Shown here piece after piece: positions 35,988-48,392 of a stretch of 64,000 nt of DNA. The notes below the pieces were generated by a model. It was not told where the DNA came from, ran no database searches, and worked only from the letters and a program-made list of their open reading frames with translations. This DNA is from Microbacterium atlanticum (GTDB lineage Bacteria > Actinomycetota > Actinomycetes > Actinomycetales > Microbacteriaceae). Numbering within the stretch: position 1 is the first letter of the stretch; the number at the start of each line of letters is the position of its first letter. A program made the translations under genes and the position numbers. The stretch spans positions 682,001-746,000 of the forward strand of contig NZ_CP063813.1 in the NCBI RefSeq assembly GCF_015277815.1. Direction: 5' to 3'.

Positions 35988-36327
35988 GTCGCGCGCGGGC
36001 CTGGGCTCGGGCGTGGGCTGGGGCTTGGGGGTCGCGGTCGGGCGTGGGCTGCGGTCGGGGGTCGGGGTCGGGCGCAGGCTGGGGCTTGAGGGTCGCGCTC
36101 GGGCCCGGGATGGCGCCCCGGGCGACCGCTGCGGCCGCTTCCTCCTCCGCGAAACCGAGGATCCTGGCCGAAACAGGGGGCAGCGTCCCCGGTCTCGGCG
36201 GGAACGCCCGGTCTCGGCGCGATGAGCGGGAGACGCCGACGGATGCCCCGGAGCCCGGTCAACGCCCGGTCCCGGCGACATGCGCGAGCGGGGACCGGGG
36301 AGGAGCCGACGGATGCCGCAGCCGGCG
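35988..36327. other. Intergenic region with G-rich low-complexity DNA and a family B palindrome
   Basis: This 340-bp region between rarD and csoR (convergent) has no supported gene. At 35995-36115 there are irregular repeats of GGGCGTGGGCT/GGTCGGG type with many G runs on the plus strand. A 67-nt family B palindrome is at 36150-36216. Confidence 0.7.
36150..36216. repeat. Single 67-nt family B palindrome
   Basis: Starts CGAAACCGAGGATCCTGGCC and ends CCCGGTCTCG; exactly 67 nt like the copies near levansucrase and in acpS, though the arms are more diverged. Confidence 0.65.
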
Positions 36328-36654
36328 TCAGCGCACGAGCCGGGCGATCGCCTGCGAGGCCTCGGTGATCTTCACGTCGGCCTCGGCGCCGCCGAGGCGC
36401 GCGGCATCCACCACGCAGTGACGCAGGTGGTCGTCGAGCAGGCCCACCGCGACCGCCTCGAGCGCCGAGGTCAGCGCGCTGATCTGGGTGAGGATGTCGA
36501 TGCAGTACTTCTCGTCCTCGACCATCTTGTGGATGCCGCGGGCCTGACCCTCGATGCGCTTGAGGCGGTTGAGGTACTTGTCCTTGTCGGTGATGTAGCC
36601 GTGATGCGAGTGCTCGCCGGCGGGCATCGTCTGCTCGAGCGCGGTGTCGGTCAT
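36328..36654 (-). CDS. csoR: Copper-sensing repressor, CsoR family
   Basis: A 108-residue all-helical repressor (DUF156). The Cu(I)-binding Cys-His-Cys set is visible: Cys in EKYCIDILTQ, then His and Cys in DDHLRHCV. The family KYLNRLKRIEGQARGI helix is present. ATG at 36654 has AAAGGA upstream and lies 22 bp after copA, so it is the last gene of the copZ-copA-csoR operon. The operator-like palindrome at 39361-39375 before copZ is its probable target. Related nickel or sulfur sensors share the fold, but the copper genes settle the call. Confidence 0.93.
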   Translation of the reverse strand: MTDTALEQTMPAGEHSHHGYITDKDKYLNRLKRIEGQARGIHKMVEDEKYCIDILTQISALTSALEAVAVGLLDDHLRHCVVDAARLGGAEADVKITEASQAIARLVR

Positions 36655-36676
36655 GTCGGATCCTTTGCGGTGAGAG

Positions 36677-39121
36677 TCAGGGGTGAGAGGTGGAGCGGCT
36701 CTGGAATCGTCGCAGGCGCAGGCTGTTGCCCACGACGAAGACGCTCGACAAGGCCATCGCCGCGCCGGCGATCATCGGGTTCAGCAGGCCGAGCGCGGCG
36801 AGCGGGATCGCCGCGACGTTGTACGCGAACGCCCAGAACAGGTTGATTTTGATCGTGCCGAGCGTCGCGCGCGACAGGCGGATCGCGTCGGCGGCGCTGC
36901 GCAGGTCGCCGCGTACGAGGGTGATGTCGGATGCCTCGATCGCGGCATCCGTCCCCGTCCCCATCGCAAGGCCCAGGTCGGCCTGCGCGAGGGCGGCGGC
37001 GTCGTTCACGCCGTCGCCGACCATCGCGACGACCCGGCCCTCGGCCTGCAGCTCCGCGACGACGGCGACCTTCTCGTGCGGCAGGACCTCGGCGATCACG
37101 CGCTCGATCCCGACCTCCTCGGCGATCGCGCGTGCCGCGGTGGCGTTGTCGCCGGTGAGCAGCACCGGCGTCAGCCCGAGCGCGCGCAGCTGCGCGACCG
37201 CCTCGGCGCTGGTCGGCTTGACCTGGTCGGCGACCACGACGAGGCCGCGCACGGCGCCGTCCCACGCCACGATCACGGCGGTGCGGCCGAGCGCCTCGGC
37301 CGACGTCTTGGCTGCGGCGAGCTCGGGCGGCAGGGCGAGCGCCCAATCCGCGAGCAGCGCCTCGCGCCCGACGAGCACGGCGTGGCCGTCGACCACGCCC
37401 GACACGCCCTTGCCCGGCACGTTCTGGAACGAGGCGACCTCCGGGAGCGGACCCGTCTCGTCGGCGGCCGTGCGGGCCACGGCACGGGCGATGGGGTGCT
37501 CGGACGCATGCTCCAGCGCGCCCGCCAGACGCAGCAGCTCGGAGCGAGCGGATGCCGCGGCATCCGTCCCCGCACCCGCTCCGCCACCGTCGGCCCGGGC
37601 ATCCGCCCCCGCACCCGCTCCGCCACCGTCGACCCGGGCATCCGTCGCCGAACCCGCCACGCCACGCCCCGCGCCGGCAGCCGGCACGACGTCCACCAGC
37701 GCCATTCGGCCGCTCGTGACCGTGCCGGTCTTGTCGAGCACGACGGTGTCGACGGTGCGCGTGGACTCGAGCACCTCGGGCCCCTTGATCAGGATGCCCA
37801 GCTGGGCGCCGCGGCCCGTGCCGACCAGGAGCGCCGTGGGGGTGGCGAGGCCCAGCGCGCACGGGCACGCGATGATCAGCACCGCGACGGCGGCGGTGAA
37901 GGCCATGGCGGCCGGGGCTCCGGTGAGCAGCCAGCCGACGAGCGTGCCGAGCGACAGCAGCAGCACGATCGGCACGAACACGCCCGAGATGCGATCGGCC
38001 AGGCGCTGCACCTGCGCCTTGCCGGACTGCGCGTCCTCGACGAGCCGCGCCATCTGCGCCAGCTGCGTCTCATCGCCGACGCGCGTCGCCCGCACCACGA
38101 GCCGCCCGCCCGCGTTGACCGTCGCGCCGACGACCGCGTCGCCGGGGGCCACCTCGACGGGCACCGACTCGCCGGTGATCATCGAGGCATCGACGGCCGA
38201 GGTGCCCGAGGTCACGACGCCGTCGGTCGCGATCTTCTCGCCCGGGCGCACCACGAACTCGTCGCCGGCGCGAAGCTCGTCGATCGGCACGCGCACCTCG
38301 ACGAGCGCGGGGGCGGCGGGGGAGCCGATCCCCGGCATCCCGAGGGCGACCTGACCGGCGGCCGCGCCCGCCGCCGGACGGAGCACGGCGACGTCCTTCG
38401 CGCCGATCTCGAGGAGGGCGCGGAGGGCCGCGCCCGCCCGCCGCTTGGAGCGCTGCTCGAAGTAGCGTCCCGCGAGCACGAAGGTGGTGACCCCCGCCGC
38501 GACCTCGAGGTAGATGTCGCCGGCGCCGTCGCTCGGGGTGACCGACCACTCGAACGTGTGCGTCATCCCGGGCATGCCGGCGTGCCCGAAGAACAGCGCG
38601 TACAGCGACCAGAGGAACGCCGCCGACACGCCCAGCGAGATGAGCGTGTCCATCGTCGCGGCGCCGTGGCGGAGGTTGATCCAGGCCGCCCGGTGGAACG
38701 GCCACGCGCCCCACACCACGACGGGCGCGGCGAGGGCGAGCGACGCCCACTGCCAGTACGTGAACTGCAGCGGCGGGATCATCGCCAGGAGGATCACCGG
38801 CACCGACAGCACGATCGACCCGATGAGCCGCTGGCGGAGGGCGCGCAGCTCGGGGTCGGCTTCCTCCGCAGGAGCCGTCACCTCGGCGGGAGGAGCGGGC
38901 ACCGCCGCGGTGTAGCCGGTCTTCACCACCTCGTCGATGAGCGTCTGCGGATCGAGCCCCGCCGGGCCGCTCACGACGGCCTTCTCGGTGGCGTAGTTGA
39001 CGGATGCCTCGACCCCGTCGAGCCGGTTGAGCCGCTTCTCGATGCGCGAGGCGCACGACGCGCACGTCATGCCGCCGATCTCGAGCTCGATCCGGGCGAC
39101 CGGGGCCGAGGCGGGGCTCAT
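36677..39121 (-). CDS. copA: Copper-exporting P1B-type ATPase
   Basis: An 814-residue Cu(I)-exporting ATPase. One N-terminal metal-binding domain (GMTCASC, residues 17-23), TGES actuator loop, CPC in the membrane (IIACPCALG), DKTGT phosphorylation site, HP dipeptide (EHASEHPIA) and GDGVND are all present. An Ala/Gly/Asp-rich insertion of about 40 residues after DKTGT contains two and a half copies of a 39-bp tandem repeat (about 37558-37640), a non-conserved loop in the nucleotide-binding region. ATG overlaps the copZ stop (ATGA). Confidence 0.96.
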   Translation of the reverse strand: MSPASAPVARIELEIGGMTCASCASRIEKRLNRLDGVEASVNYATEKAVVSGPAGLDPQTLIDEVVKTGYTAAVPAPPAEVTAPAEEADPELRALRQRLIGSIVLSVPVILLAMIPPLQFTYWQWASLALAAPVVVWGAWPFHRAAWINLRHGAATMDTLISLGVSAAFLWSLYALFFGHAGMPGMTHTFEWSVTPSDGAGDIYLEVAAGVTTFVLAGRYFEQRSKRRAGAALRALLEIGAKDVAVLRPAAGAAAGQVALGMPGIGSPAAPALVEVRVPIDELRAGDEFVVRPGEKIATDGVVTSGTSAVDASMITGESVPVEVAPGDAVVGATVNAGGRLVVRATRVGDETQLAQMARLVEDAQSGKAQVQRLADRISGVFVPIVLLLSLGTLVGWLLTGAPAAMAFTAAVAVLIIACPCALGLATPTALLVGTGRGAQLGILIKGPEVLESTRTVDTVVLDKTGTVTSGRMALVDVVPAAGAGRGVAGSATDARVDGGGAGAGADARADGGGAGAGTDAAASARSELLRLAGALEHASEHPIARAVARTAADETGPLPEVASFQNVPGKGVSGVVDGHAVLVGREALLADWALALPPELAAAKTSAEALGRTAVIVAWDGAVRGLVVVADQVKPTSAEAVAQLRALGLTPVLLTGDNATAARAIAEEVGIERVIAEVLPHEKVAVVAELQAEGRVVAMVGDGVNDAAALAQADLGLAMGTGTDAAIEASDITLVRGDLRSAADAIRLSRATLGTIKINLFWAFAYNVAAIPLAALGLLNPMIAGAAMALSSVFVVGNSLRLRRFQSRSTSHP

Positions 39122-39330
39122 CGGGCGCGGACCGCGGTGTAGCCGGCCTCGTCGACCGCGGCGATGACGGCCTCGTCGGCGAGCTCGCCAGCGGACACGA
39201 TCTTCAGCGTGCCGGAGGCCGCGCTCACCCGGACGTCCTCGACGCCCGCGAGCTTCGACACCTCGCCCCGCACGGATGCCTCGCAGTGCCCGCAGCTCAT
39301 GCCGGTCACGTTGTACTCAGCCTCAGCCAT
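39118..39330 (-). CDS. copZ: Copper chaperone, heavy-metal-associated domain
   Basis: A 70-residue HMA-fold chaperone with the Cu-binding GMSCGHC motif. It hands Cu(I) to CopA and probably to CsoR. The ATG at 39330 is preceded by AAAGGTGAG; a longer in-frame reading to 39378 would run into the operator. First gene of the copZ-copA-csoR operon. Confidence 0.95.
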   Translation of the reverse strand: MAEAEYNVTGMSCGHCEASVRGEVSKLAGVEDVRVSAASGTLKIVSAGELADEAVIAAVDEAGYTAVRAR

Positions 39331-39360
39331 GTGCTCACCTTTCGTCGGTAGGTCAGGGGA

Positions 39361-39390
39361 TACCCCAGAGGGGTACACGCCTCCAGTCTA
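39361..39390 (-). promoter_or_regulatory. CsoR-type operator and -10 of the copper operon
   Basis: TACCCC-AGA-GGGGTA palindrome (39361-39375) lies about 10 nt downstream of a minus-strand TAGACT (complement of 39385-39390). A further GGGGTAT half-site is at 39401-39407. CsoR operators are G/C-tract palindromes of this kind. Confidence 0.75.
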
Positions 39391-39467
39391 ATACGGCCCG
39401 GGGGTATGGAGGACGGCGGGGAACACCCTGCAGAAATGACGGGAACGCGGAACCCCCGGTCAGACCC

Positions 39468-39521
39468 GTTACACATCGTTAACGAACGGCAACATTCTGC
39501 GCCCTCGCGCCCGGTTAGGTT
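39468..39521 (+). promoter_or_regulatory. Promoter with GTTAC direct-repeat box before the amino-acid binding protein gene
   Basis: GTTAC (39468-39472), 5 nt, GTTAAC (39478-39483), then TAGGTT (39516-39521) as -10, 33 nt on. Eighteen of 20 bases of the box match the one at 54-73, and the distance to the -10 is identical. Confidence 0.55.
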
Positions 39522-39577
39522 TGTCGCATTGGGTCGGGCGCCCGAGCCGCGCCCACATACATACAGCAAGGAGCAAC

Positions 39578-40846
39578 ATGAGCGTCTTCACCCGCTCGCG
39601 CAAGGCCACCGTTCTCGGCGGCATCGCGCTCGCCGGCGCCAGCGCCCTCGTCCTCGCCGGTTGCACCGGCGGCGGTGGCAACACCGGTGGTGGCGAGACC
39701 AGTGCCCCCGCCGAAGACCGCGAGGAACTCTCGCTCAACATCGGCACCGTCCTCCCGCAGACCGGAGCCCTGGCGTTCCTCGGCCCGCCCGAGGAGGCCG
39801 GTGTCGGCCTCGCCGCGGCCGACATCAACGAGGCTGCCAAGAGCATCACGGTCGACGTCGAGTTCGGTGACTCGGGCGACCCCGACAACAAGGCGTACGA
39901 GACCACCGTGCCGCGCCTGCTGGGCAACGACGTCCAGGCGCTCATCGGCGCCGCCTCGTCGGGTGTGACCAAGCTCTTCCTCGACCAGGCGGTCGGCGCG
40001 GGCGTCATCACGTTCTCGCCGGCCAACACGTCGCCGGACTTCACCACGTGGGACGACAACAACCTCTACTGGCGCACCGCTCCCAGCGACCTGCTCCAGG
40101 GCGAGGTGCTCGGCAACCTGATCGCCGAGGACGGCCACCAGACGCTCGGCATCATCTACCTCAACGACGCGTACGGCACGGGTCTCGAGGCGGCGCTGAC
40201 CGAGAACTTCGAGGCCGCCGGCGGCGAGGTCGTCGCCAGCCAGGCGTACAACGCGACCGACACCACCTTCGACGCACAGGTCAGCGCGGTGCTCGCCGAG
40301 AACCCCGACGCGATCGCCGTGATCGGCTTCGTCGAGACCTCGACCATCGTCCCGGCCGTCGTGGCGGAGGGCTTCGACGGAGGCAACTTCTACTTCGTCG
40401 ACGGCAACACCAGCCAGTGGGGCGACGAGATGCCGGTGAGCATCGAGGGCTCGAAGGGCACGCAGCCCGGACCCGCGCTCGAGGACGACTTCATCGACCG
40501 TCTCAACGAGTGGTGGACCGGCGAGGGCAACGAGGAGCTCGCCGACCTCAACTACGCCGCCGAGTCGTACGACGCGGTCGTGCTGCTCGCGCTCGCCGCA
40601 CTCGCGGCCAACTCCAACGACCCGGCCGACATCGCCGGCAAGCTGCAGGAGGTCTCGGGCGGCACCGGCGAGGGCGAGAAGTGCACCTCGTTCGAGGAGT
40701 GCGCCGACATCATCCTCGCGGGCGACGTGGCCGACTACGACGGCTACTCGGGCAACATCACCTTCGACGAGAACGGCGACCCGACCGAGGCGTCGATCGG
40801 TGTCTTCGAGTACGGCGCCGACAACACGCACACCCGCATCAACTGA
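39578..40846 (+). CDS. Branched-chain amino-acid ABC transporter substrate-binding lipoprotein
   Basis: A 422-residue lipoprotein of the LivJ/LivK (type I periplasmic-binding fold) group. The lipobox is LAGC (about residues 25-28). The mature chain begins a Gly/Thr-rich linker, then LNIGTVLPQTGALAFLGPPEEAGV, typical of Leu/Ile/Val binding proteins. ATG at 39578 follows AAGGAG. It is convergent with livHMGF (41048-45230), which supplies the permeases and ATPases. Ligands could also be other amino acids or amides, as related systems import urea or short-chain amides. Confidence 0.9.
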   Translation: MSVFTRSRKATVLGGIALAGASALVLAGCTGGGGNTGGGETSAPAEDREELSLNIGTVLPQTGALAFLGPPEEAGVGLAAADINEAAKSITVDVEFGDSGDPDNKAYETTVPRLLGNDVQALIGAASSGVTKLFLDQAVGAGVITFSPANTSPDFTTWDDNNLYWRTAPSDLLQGEVLGNLIAEDGHQTLGIIYLNDAYGTGLEAALTENFEAAGGEVVASQAYNATDTTFDAQVSAVLAENPDAIAVIGFVETSTIVPAVVAEGFDGGNFYFVDGNTSQWGDEMPVSIEGSKGTQPGPALEDDFIDRLNEWWTGEGNEELADLNYAAESYDAVVLLALAALAANSNDPADIAGKLQEVSGGTGEGEKCTSFEECADIILAGDVADYDGYSGNITFDENGDPTEASIGVFEYGADNTHTRIN

Positions 40847-40888
40847 CCTGAGCGTCAGCAGCAGCTGACTCGCGGTCACGCGACACCC

Positions 40889-40925
40889 AGAAGGCCCCGG
40901 AGCGATCCGGGGCCTTCTGCCTGCG
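40889..40925 (+). terminator. Terminator after the binding-protein gene
   Basis: Thirteen-bp perfect stem (40889-40901 with 40906-40918), GCGA loop, followed by GCCTGCG. Confidence 0.7.
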
Positions 40926-40987
40926 CCGGTACGGGCGAGCGACGAGGACCGCACCCGTGGCATCGCCGCTGCGGCCCGCGCACGAAG

Positions 40988-41026
40988 AAGCGGACGGATG
41001 CCTCGTGGCGAGGCATCCGTCCGCTT
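40988..41026. terminator. Bidirectional terminator between binding protein and livF
   Basis: Perfect 18-bp stem (40988-41005 with 41009-41026), 3-nt loop, ending in CTTTCC on the plus strand and CTTCTTC on the minus strand. It serves both converging genes. Confidence 0.75.
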
Positions 41027-41047
41027 TCCGGTGCGGTCAGCGGCCCG

Positions 41048-41835
41048 TCAGGCGGTCTCGCTGCCCAGCGTGCCGAGGTACAGCCCGATGACCTTGGGGT
41101 CGTTGAGCAGCTCGCGGCCGGTGCCCTCGTAGGCGTCGCGGCCCTGGTCGAGGACGTACCCGCGGTCGCAGATCTGCAGGCAGCGGCGCGCGTTCTGCTC
41201 GACCATGATGGTCGTCACGCCCGCCTTGTTGATGTCGGAGACGCGGATGAAGGCGTCATCCTGGCGGACCGGCGACAGGCCCGCCGACGGCTCGTCCAGC
41301 AGCAGCACCGACGGGTCCATCATGAGCGCGCGCGACATCGCCACCATCTGGCGCTCACCGCCGGAGAGCGACCCGGCGCGCTGCTTGAGGCGCTTGCCCA
41401 GCTCGGCGAAGATGCCGGTGACGAACTCCAGGCGCTCGGCGTAGACCTTCGGGCGCTGGTACATGCCCATCTGCAGGTTCTCCTCGATGCTGAGCGAGGG
41501 GAAGACGTTGTTCGTCTGCGGCACGAAGCCGACGCCGCGCTGCACGAGCTTGTCGGACTTCAGTCCCACCACGCTCTCGCCGTCCACGTTGATCTCGCCG
41601 CCGCGCACCTTCACCATGCCGAAGATCGACTTCAGCAGCGTCGACTTGCCGGCGCCGTTCGGGCCGATGATGCCGATCAGCTCGCCCTTGCGGGCGATGA
41701 GATTCGCGCCGTTGATGATGTTGATGCCAGGCAGGTAGCCCGCGGTGAGGTCCTTGACCTCCACCACGACGCGGTCGCTCTTCGCGGCCTCGGCGACGGG
41801 CCCGACTCCCGCCCCTGCGCTTGTCGAAGGGTCGC

Positions 41836-41839
<4 letters not shown>
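41048..41839 (-). CDS. livF: Branched-chain amino-acid ABC transporter ATPase LivF-like
   Basis: A 263-residue ABC ATPase: Walker A GPNGAGKST, LSGGERQ signature, Walker B VLLLDEPSAGL. The GVGFVPQTNNVFPSLSIEENL Q-loop region is LivF-like. It overlaps the livG stop by 4 nt. The N-terminal 20 residues are a variable extension. Works with LivG on the cytosolic side of LivH/LivM. Confidence 0.95.
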
Positions 41840-42880
<1,041 letters not shown>

Positions 42881-42891
<11 letters not shown>

Positions 42892-43858
42892 AGGTCAGCT
42901 CCCTCTTGTTTCCGAAGATGCCCTGCGGGCGGAAGATCACGATCAGCATCAGTGCCACACCCACGAGGATGAACCGCAGGATGCCGGCTTGGATCGGCGT
43001 CATCGGCAGGATGCCCTCGCTGGCCAGCGCCGGCAGCACGTTGTCGAGGAACGCCATGATGACCCAGAAGATGACCGACCCGACCGCGGGGCCGAAGACC
43101 GTCGCTGCGCCGCCGAGGAGCAGGATCGTCCACAGGAAGAACGTCAGCGAGGTCGTGTAGGTGGCGGGGATCACGGCGGAGGGGAGCGCGAAGACCACGC
43201 CGCCCAGCGCGCCGAAGATGCCGCCGATGATGAGCGCCTGCATCTTGTAGGCGAAGACGTTCTTGCCGAGCGAGCGCACGGCGTCCTCGTCCTCACGGAT
43301 GCCCTTCAGCACGCGGCCCCACGGGCTGCGCATGAGCGCCCACACCAGATAGATCGCGATCGCGAGCAGGATGAGACCGAACACGCGGACCCACAGCTGG
43401 TCGGCCGTCCACGTCCACGGGCCGAAGCCGTACGTGCCCTCGGGGAACGGGTTGGCCGCGCGGAAGCCCGCGTGGTAGCCGCCCAGTCCGTCGGCCGAGT
43501 TCGTGAACTCGTCGAACACCGTCGTGGTGAACAGGAGCCGCACGATCTCCGCCGCGGCGATCGTCACGATGGCGAGGTAGTCGGCGCGCAGTCGCAGTGT
43601 CGGGATACCGAGGATGAAGGCGAACACGACGGCGCCCAGCATCCCGATCAGGATTCCGACCCACCACGGCAGGCCGAAGCTCAGGATCGAGATCGCGTAC
43701 GAGTACGCGCCGATCGCCATGAAGCCGGCCATGCCGAAGTTCAGCAGGCCCGCGTAGCCGAAATGGACGGCGAGACCGGTGGCAGCCAGCGCATATGCGA
43801 TGGTCGTCGGCTGCAGGAACCAGCTCGCGGTGTTGTTGAAGATCTGTCCCCAATCCAT
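42881..43858 (-). CDS. livM: Branched-chain amino-acid ABC transporter permease LivM-like
   Basis: A 325-residue inner-membrane permease with about eight helices. The RLRADYLAIVTIAAAEIVRL and GRVLKGIREDEDAVRSLGKN cytosolic loops are the LivM ATPase-contact segments. ATG at 43858, 10 nt after livH. Pairs with LivH. Confidence 0.94.
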
Positions 43859-43868
43859 CTCGCGGCCC

Positions 43869-45230
43869 CTAACCCACTCGTTCCTTGCGACCCAGGATTC
43901 CCTGTGGTCTGACCAGCAGCACGATGATGAGCACGGCCAGCGCGCCCACGTACTTCAGGTCTGGAGGCAGCCACAGAGTGGAGATCTCCACGAGCAGACC
44001 CACGATGATCGAGCCGATGAGGGCTCCGAACGCCGTGCCGAGACCGCCGAGCGTGACCGCCGCGAAGATGAGCAGCAGGATCTGCACGCCCATGTCCCAC
44101 CGGACACCCGGACGGAAGTAGGCCCACAGCACGCCGGCGAGCGCGGCCAGCGCCGCCGACATCATCCACACGATGCGGATGACGCCGTCGACGTCGATGC
44201 CGGACGCGGCGGCGAGGCCGGGGTTGTCGGAGATCGCGCGTGTCGCCTTGCCGACGCGGGTGCGCACGAGCCAGAACGCGACGGCGACGATCACGACGAT
44301 GCTGATGCCCATCGAGGCCATGTCGATGATCGAGAGCGAGATCGGGCCGATGATGCGGATCTTCGCCGCACCGGCGCCCGGAAGCTGGTAGCTCGTGCCG
44401 CCGATGAAGAACTGGAAGGTGTAGCGCAGCGCGAGCGACAGGCCGATGCTGACGATCATCAGCTGCACGAGGCCGAGGCCCCTTCGCCGGAGCGGCCGCC
44501 ACAGTCCCGCGTCCAGGCCCCACCCGAAGGCGGCGCCGAACACCAGGACGAGCGGGATGACGATCCACATCGGCCAGGTCAGGAACGTGCCGAAGACGAG
44601 CGCCACGATGGCGCCGAAGGTGACCATCTCGGCGTGCGCGAAGTTCGTCAGTCCCGTGGTGCCGAAGATCAGCGAGACGCCGATCGAGGCGAGCGCGAGG
44701 AGCAGACCGAAGTTCAGGCCGTTGATCACCAGCGCGACCACGCGGTCGAACTGGGTCGCCGTGACCCGCTCTCCCTCACCGAGGAAGAGGTTGAGGATCT
44801 TGCTGTTCGTGAGGCCGAACGTCACCTCGAACGACCCGCTGGTGCCCTGGATGGGCTGCGTCCCCTCGGGCAGCTGCTCGGGATCGACGATGACGCCCTC
44901 GGGGAGGGTGTCCTCTTCGATGGTCAGGACGTAGTCGTCCTTCTCGGGGACGTACAGCCGCCAGCGCCCCTCGGCGTTGGTGACGGTCTCGGCCTCGAAT
45001 CCGCCCCCCTCGATGGACATCGTGACGCCCTCGACGGGCTCGCCCTCGAAGGTGACGACGCCGCCGAAGTAGTAGTCGGTCTGCTCCTGGTCGGCGCCCG
45101 GGGTGTCGGGTGCGTCCGCGTGTGCGCTGGTCGGCGTGGACAGGAACACCATGCCCGCAGCCATCAGCAGTCCGAAGAGCAGAACGATCCAGCGGCGGCT
45201 GCTGATCGTGATCGCAGTCGTAGGACCCAC
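43869..45230 (-). CDS. livH: LivH-like permease fused to an exported carboxypeptidase-regulatory-like domain
   Basis: A 453-residue protein, about 160 residues longer than normal LivH. Residues 1-38 look like a signal peptide (RRW, hydrophobic core, SAHADA). Residues about 54-115 read as a small beta-sandwich of the carboxypeptidase-regulatory type (GGVVTFEGEPVEGVTMSIEG, then TNAEGRWRLYVPEKDDYVL). From about residue 165 the LivH permease follows (ASIGVSLIFGTTGLTNFAHA, RAISDNPGLAAASGIDV). GTG at 45230 follows TGGAGG. The extra domain would sit outside the membrane and may contact the binding protein or the wall; that is inference. Confidence 0.9.
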   Translation of the reverse strand: MGPTTAITISSRRWIVLLFGLLMAAGMVFLSTPTSAHADAPDTPGADQEQTDYYFGGVVTFEGEPVEGVTMSIEGGGFEAETVTNAEGRWRLYVPEKDDYVLTIEEDTLPEGVIVDPEQLPEGTQPIQGTSGSFEVTFGLTNSKILNLFLGEGERVTATQFDRVVALVINGLNFGLLLALASIGVSLIFGTTGLTNFAHAEMVTFGAIVALVFGTFLTWPMWIVIPLVLVFGAAFGWGLDAGLWRPLRRRGLGLVQLMIVSIGLSLALRYTFQFFIGGTSYQLPGAGAAKIRIIGPISLSIIDMASMGISIVVIVAVAFWLVRTRVGKATRAISDNPGLAAASGIDVDGVIRIVWMMSAALAALAGVLWAYFRPGVRWDMGVQILLLIFAAVTLGGLGTAFGALIGSIIVGLLVEISTLWLPPDLKYVGALAVLIIVLLVRPQGILGRKERVG

Positions 45231-47064
<1,834 letters not shown>

Positions 47065-47076
47065 GCCCACAGGACC

Positions 47077-47135
47077 GGAAGAGCGGATGCCTCGCCCCCG
47101 CGTGCTGCGCGCGGGCGAGGCATCCGCTCTTCCGC
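47077..47135 (+). terminator. Terminator after guaB
   Basis: Perfect 21-bp stem (47077-47097 with 47113-47133) built around GCGGATGCCTCGCCC, 13 nt after the stop. Confidence 0.75.
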
Positions 47136-47205
47136 GTCCGGGTGCGGGGGGCGGCCCGGTGCGGCAGGCGGTGCGGGCTCGCCGCGGGGTCGCTAGCCTG
47201 GCGCC

Positions 47206-47829
47206 ATGATCAGGCAGCGGCGGCACCCCGCGTCGACGCAGCGCACGTCGCGCCTCGAGGCTTACACCGACGGGGTGTTCGCGATCGCCGCGACCCTGCT
47301 CGTGCTCGATCTGACGCAGCACTCCCTCGGCGAGGTGGACTCCGACGCCGAGATGTGGACGGCCCTGGTCGCGATGTCCGAGCTCTTCCTGAACTTCGCG
47401 CTCAGCTTCGTGCTGCTGAGCCTCATGTGGATGGTGCACGTGCAGCAGTTCGAGCACGTCGCCCGCGTCGACGCCGCCATGGTGTGGCTCAACAACGCGC
47501 GGCTGCTGTTCATCGTGCTCGTGCCGTTCGCGACCAACCTCACCACGGAGTACTCCGAGTGGCTCGCGGGGCGGCTCGCGATGCCGGTGACGTTCTTCCT
47601 GGCGATCCTCTTCAGCTGGCTGCAGTGGAACTGGGCGGTGCGTCGGCGCGAGGTGATGCTTCCCGGCATGAGTGAGGCGGATGCCGTCGCATACGGCCGC
47701 GGCTCGCTCAGCGCCCTCCTCATCTCGGCGGCGGTCGTGGTCCTGTCCCCCTGGGTCGGCTCGGCGGCGTTCCTGCTGTTCTTCCTGGACGGGCCGCTCA
47801 CCCGCCTCCTCCGCGGCAAGGGGGACTGA
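47206..47829 (+). CDS. TMEM175-family (DUF1211) potassium channel-like membrane protein
   Basis: A 207-residue, six-helix membrane protein. The family hallmark R-x4-DGVFAIAATLLVLDL (around residues 16-35) that lines the pore is present. Bacterial TMEM175 homologues conduct K+. TAGCCT (47194-47199) lies 6 nt before the ATG, so leaderless. It is a single gene between guaB and the DUF2277 gene, with no obvious link to purines. Confidence 0.88.
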   Translation: MIRQRRHPASTQRTSRLEAYTDGVFAIAATLLVLDLTQHSLGEVDSDAEMWTALVAMSELFLNFALSFVLLSLMWMVHVQQFEHVARVDAAMVWLNNARLLFIVLVPFATNLTTEYSEWLAGRLAMPVTFFLAILFSWLQWNWAVRRREVMLPGMSEADAVAYGRGSLSALLISAAVVVLSPWVGSAAFLLFFLDGPLTRLLRGKGD

Positions 47830-47920
47830 GCCCGCGGCGGCCGGCCGTGCTCTCGGCGTCGGGAAGAGGGGCGGATGCCTCGGCCTGGCCGCTCTCGCGG
47901 GCGCGGCGTAGGGTCGGGGC

Positions 47921-48235
47921 ATGTGCCGCAACATCGTCCCGCTCCACAACTTCGAGCCGGCCGCCACCGACGACGAGTGCCACGCCGCCGCCCTGCAGTA
48001 CGTGCGCAAGATCACCGGAACGACGAAGCCGTCCAAGGCCAACCAGGAGGTGTTCGACCGCGCCGTCGCCGAGATCGCGCACGCGACCCGGCATCTCCTC
48101 GACGATCTCGTGACCACGGCGCCGCCGAAGAACCGCGAGGCGGAGGCGACCAAGCGCCAGGCGCGCTCCGCCGACCGCTACGAGGCGCTGCGCGCGTTCC
48201 AGCAGGAGAAGAAGCGGGCGGCCGCCGCGTCCTGA
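47921..48235 (+). CDS. DUF2277 family protein
   Basis: A 104-residue soluble protein beginning MCRNIVPLHNFEPAAT, the hallmark of DUF2277. The C-terminal third is Lys/Arg/Ala-rich helix. Function unknown. A separate leaderless start is indicated by TAGGGT (47909-47914), 6 nt before the ATG. Followed by a palindrome and guaB3. Confidence 0.88.
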   Translation: MCRNIVPLHNFEPAATDDECHAAALQYVRKITGTTKPSKANQEVFDRAVAEIAHATRHLLDDLVTTAPPKNREAEATKRQARSADRYEALRAFQQEKKRAAAAS

Positions 48236-48260
48236 GCCGCCGGTGGGCGGCTGCGGTGTC

Positions 48261-48330
48261 GAGAGTCCGGGCAGAACCGCGCCCGGGGCGCACCCGCCCC
48301 GCCGGAAATGGCCGATTCTGCCCGGTTCTT
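48261..48330. repeat. Single 70-nt palindromic element (family F)
   Basis: Arms contain CCGGGCAGAACCG and CGATTCTGCCCGG (one mismatch) about 30 nt apart, between DUF2277 and guaB3. Same overall plan as the A-E elements, unrelated sequence. It could act as the DUF2277 terminator, ending GTTCTTCC. Confidence 0.6.
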
Positions 48331-48392
48331 CCCCGCGACGGCCGGGGGCTCGCGCTCCAGGCGCCCGTGACCCCGCCCGGTAGGCTGGTCCC

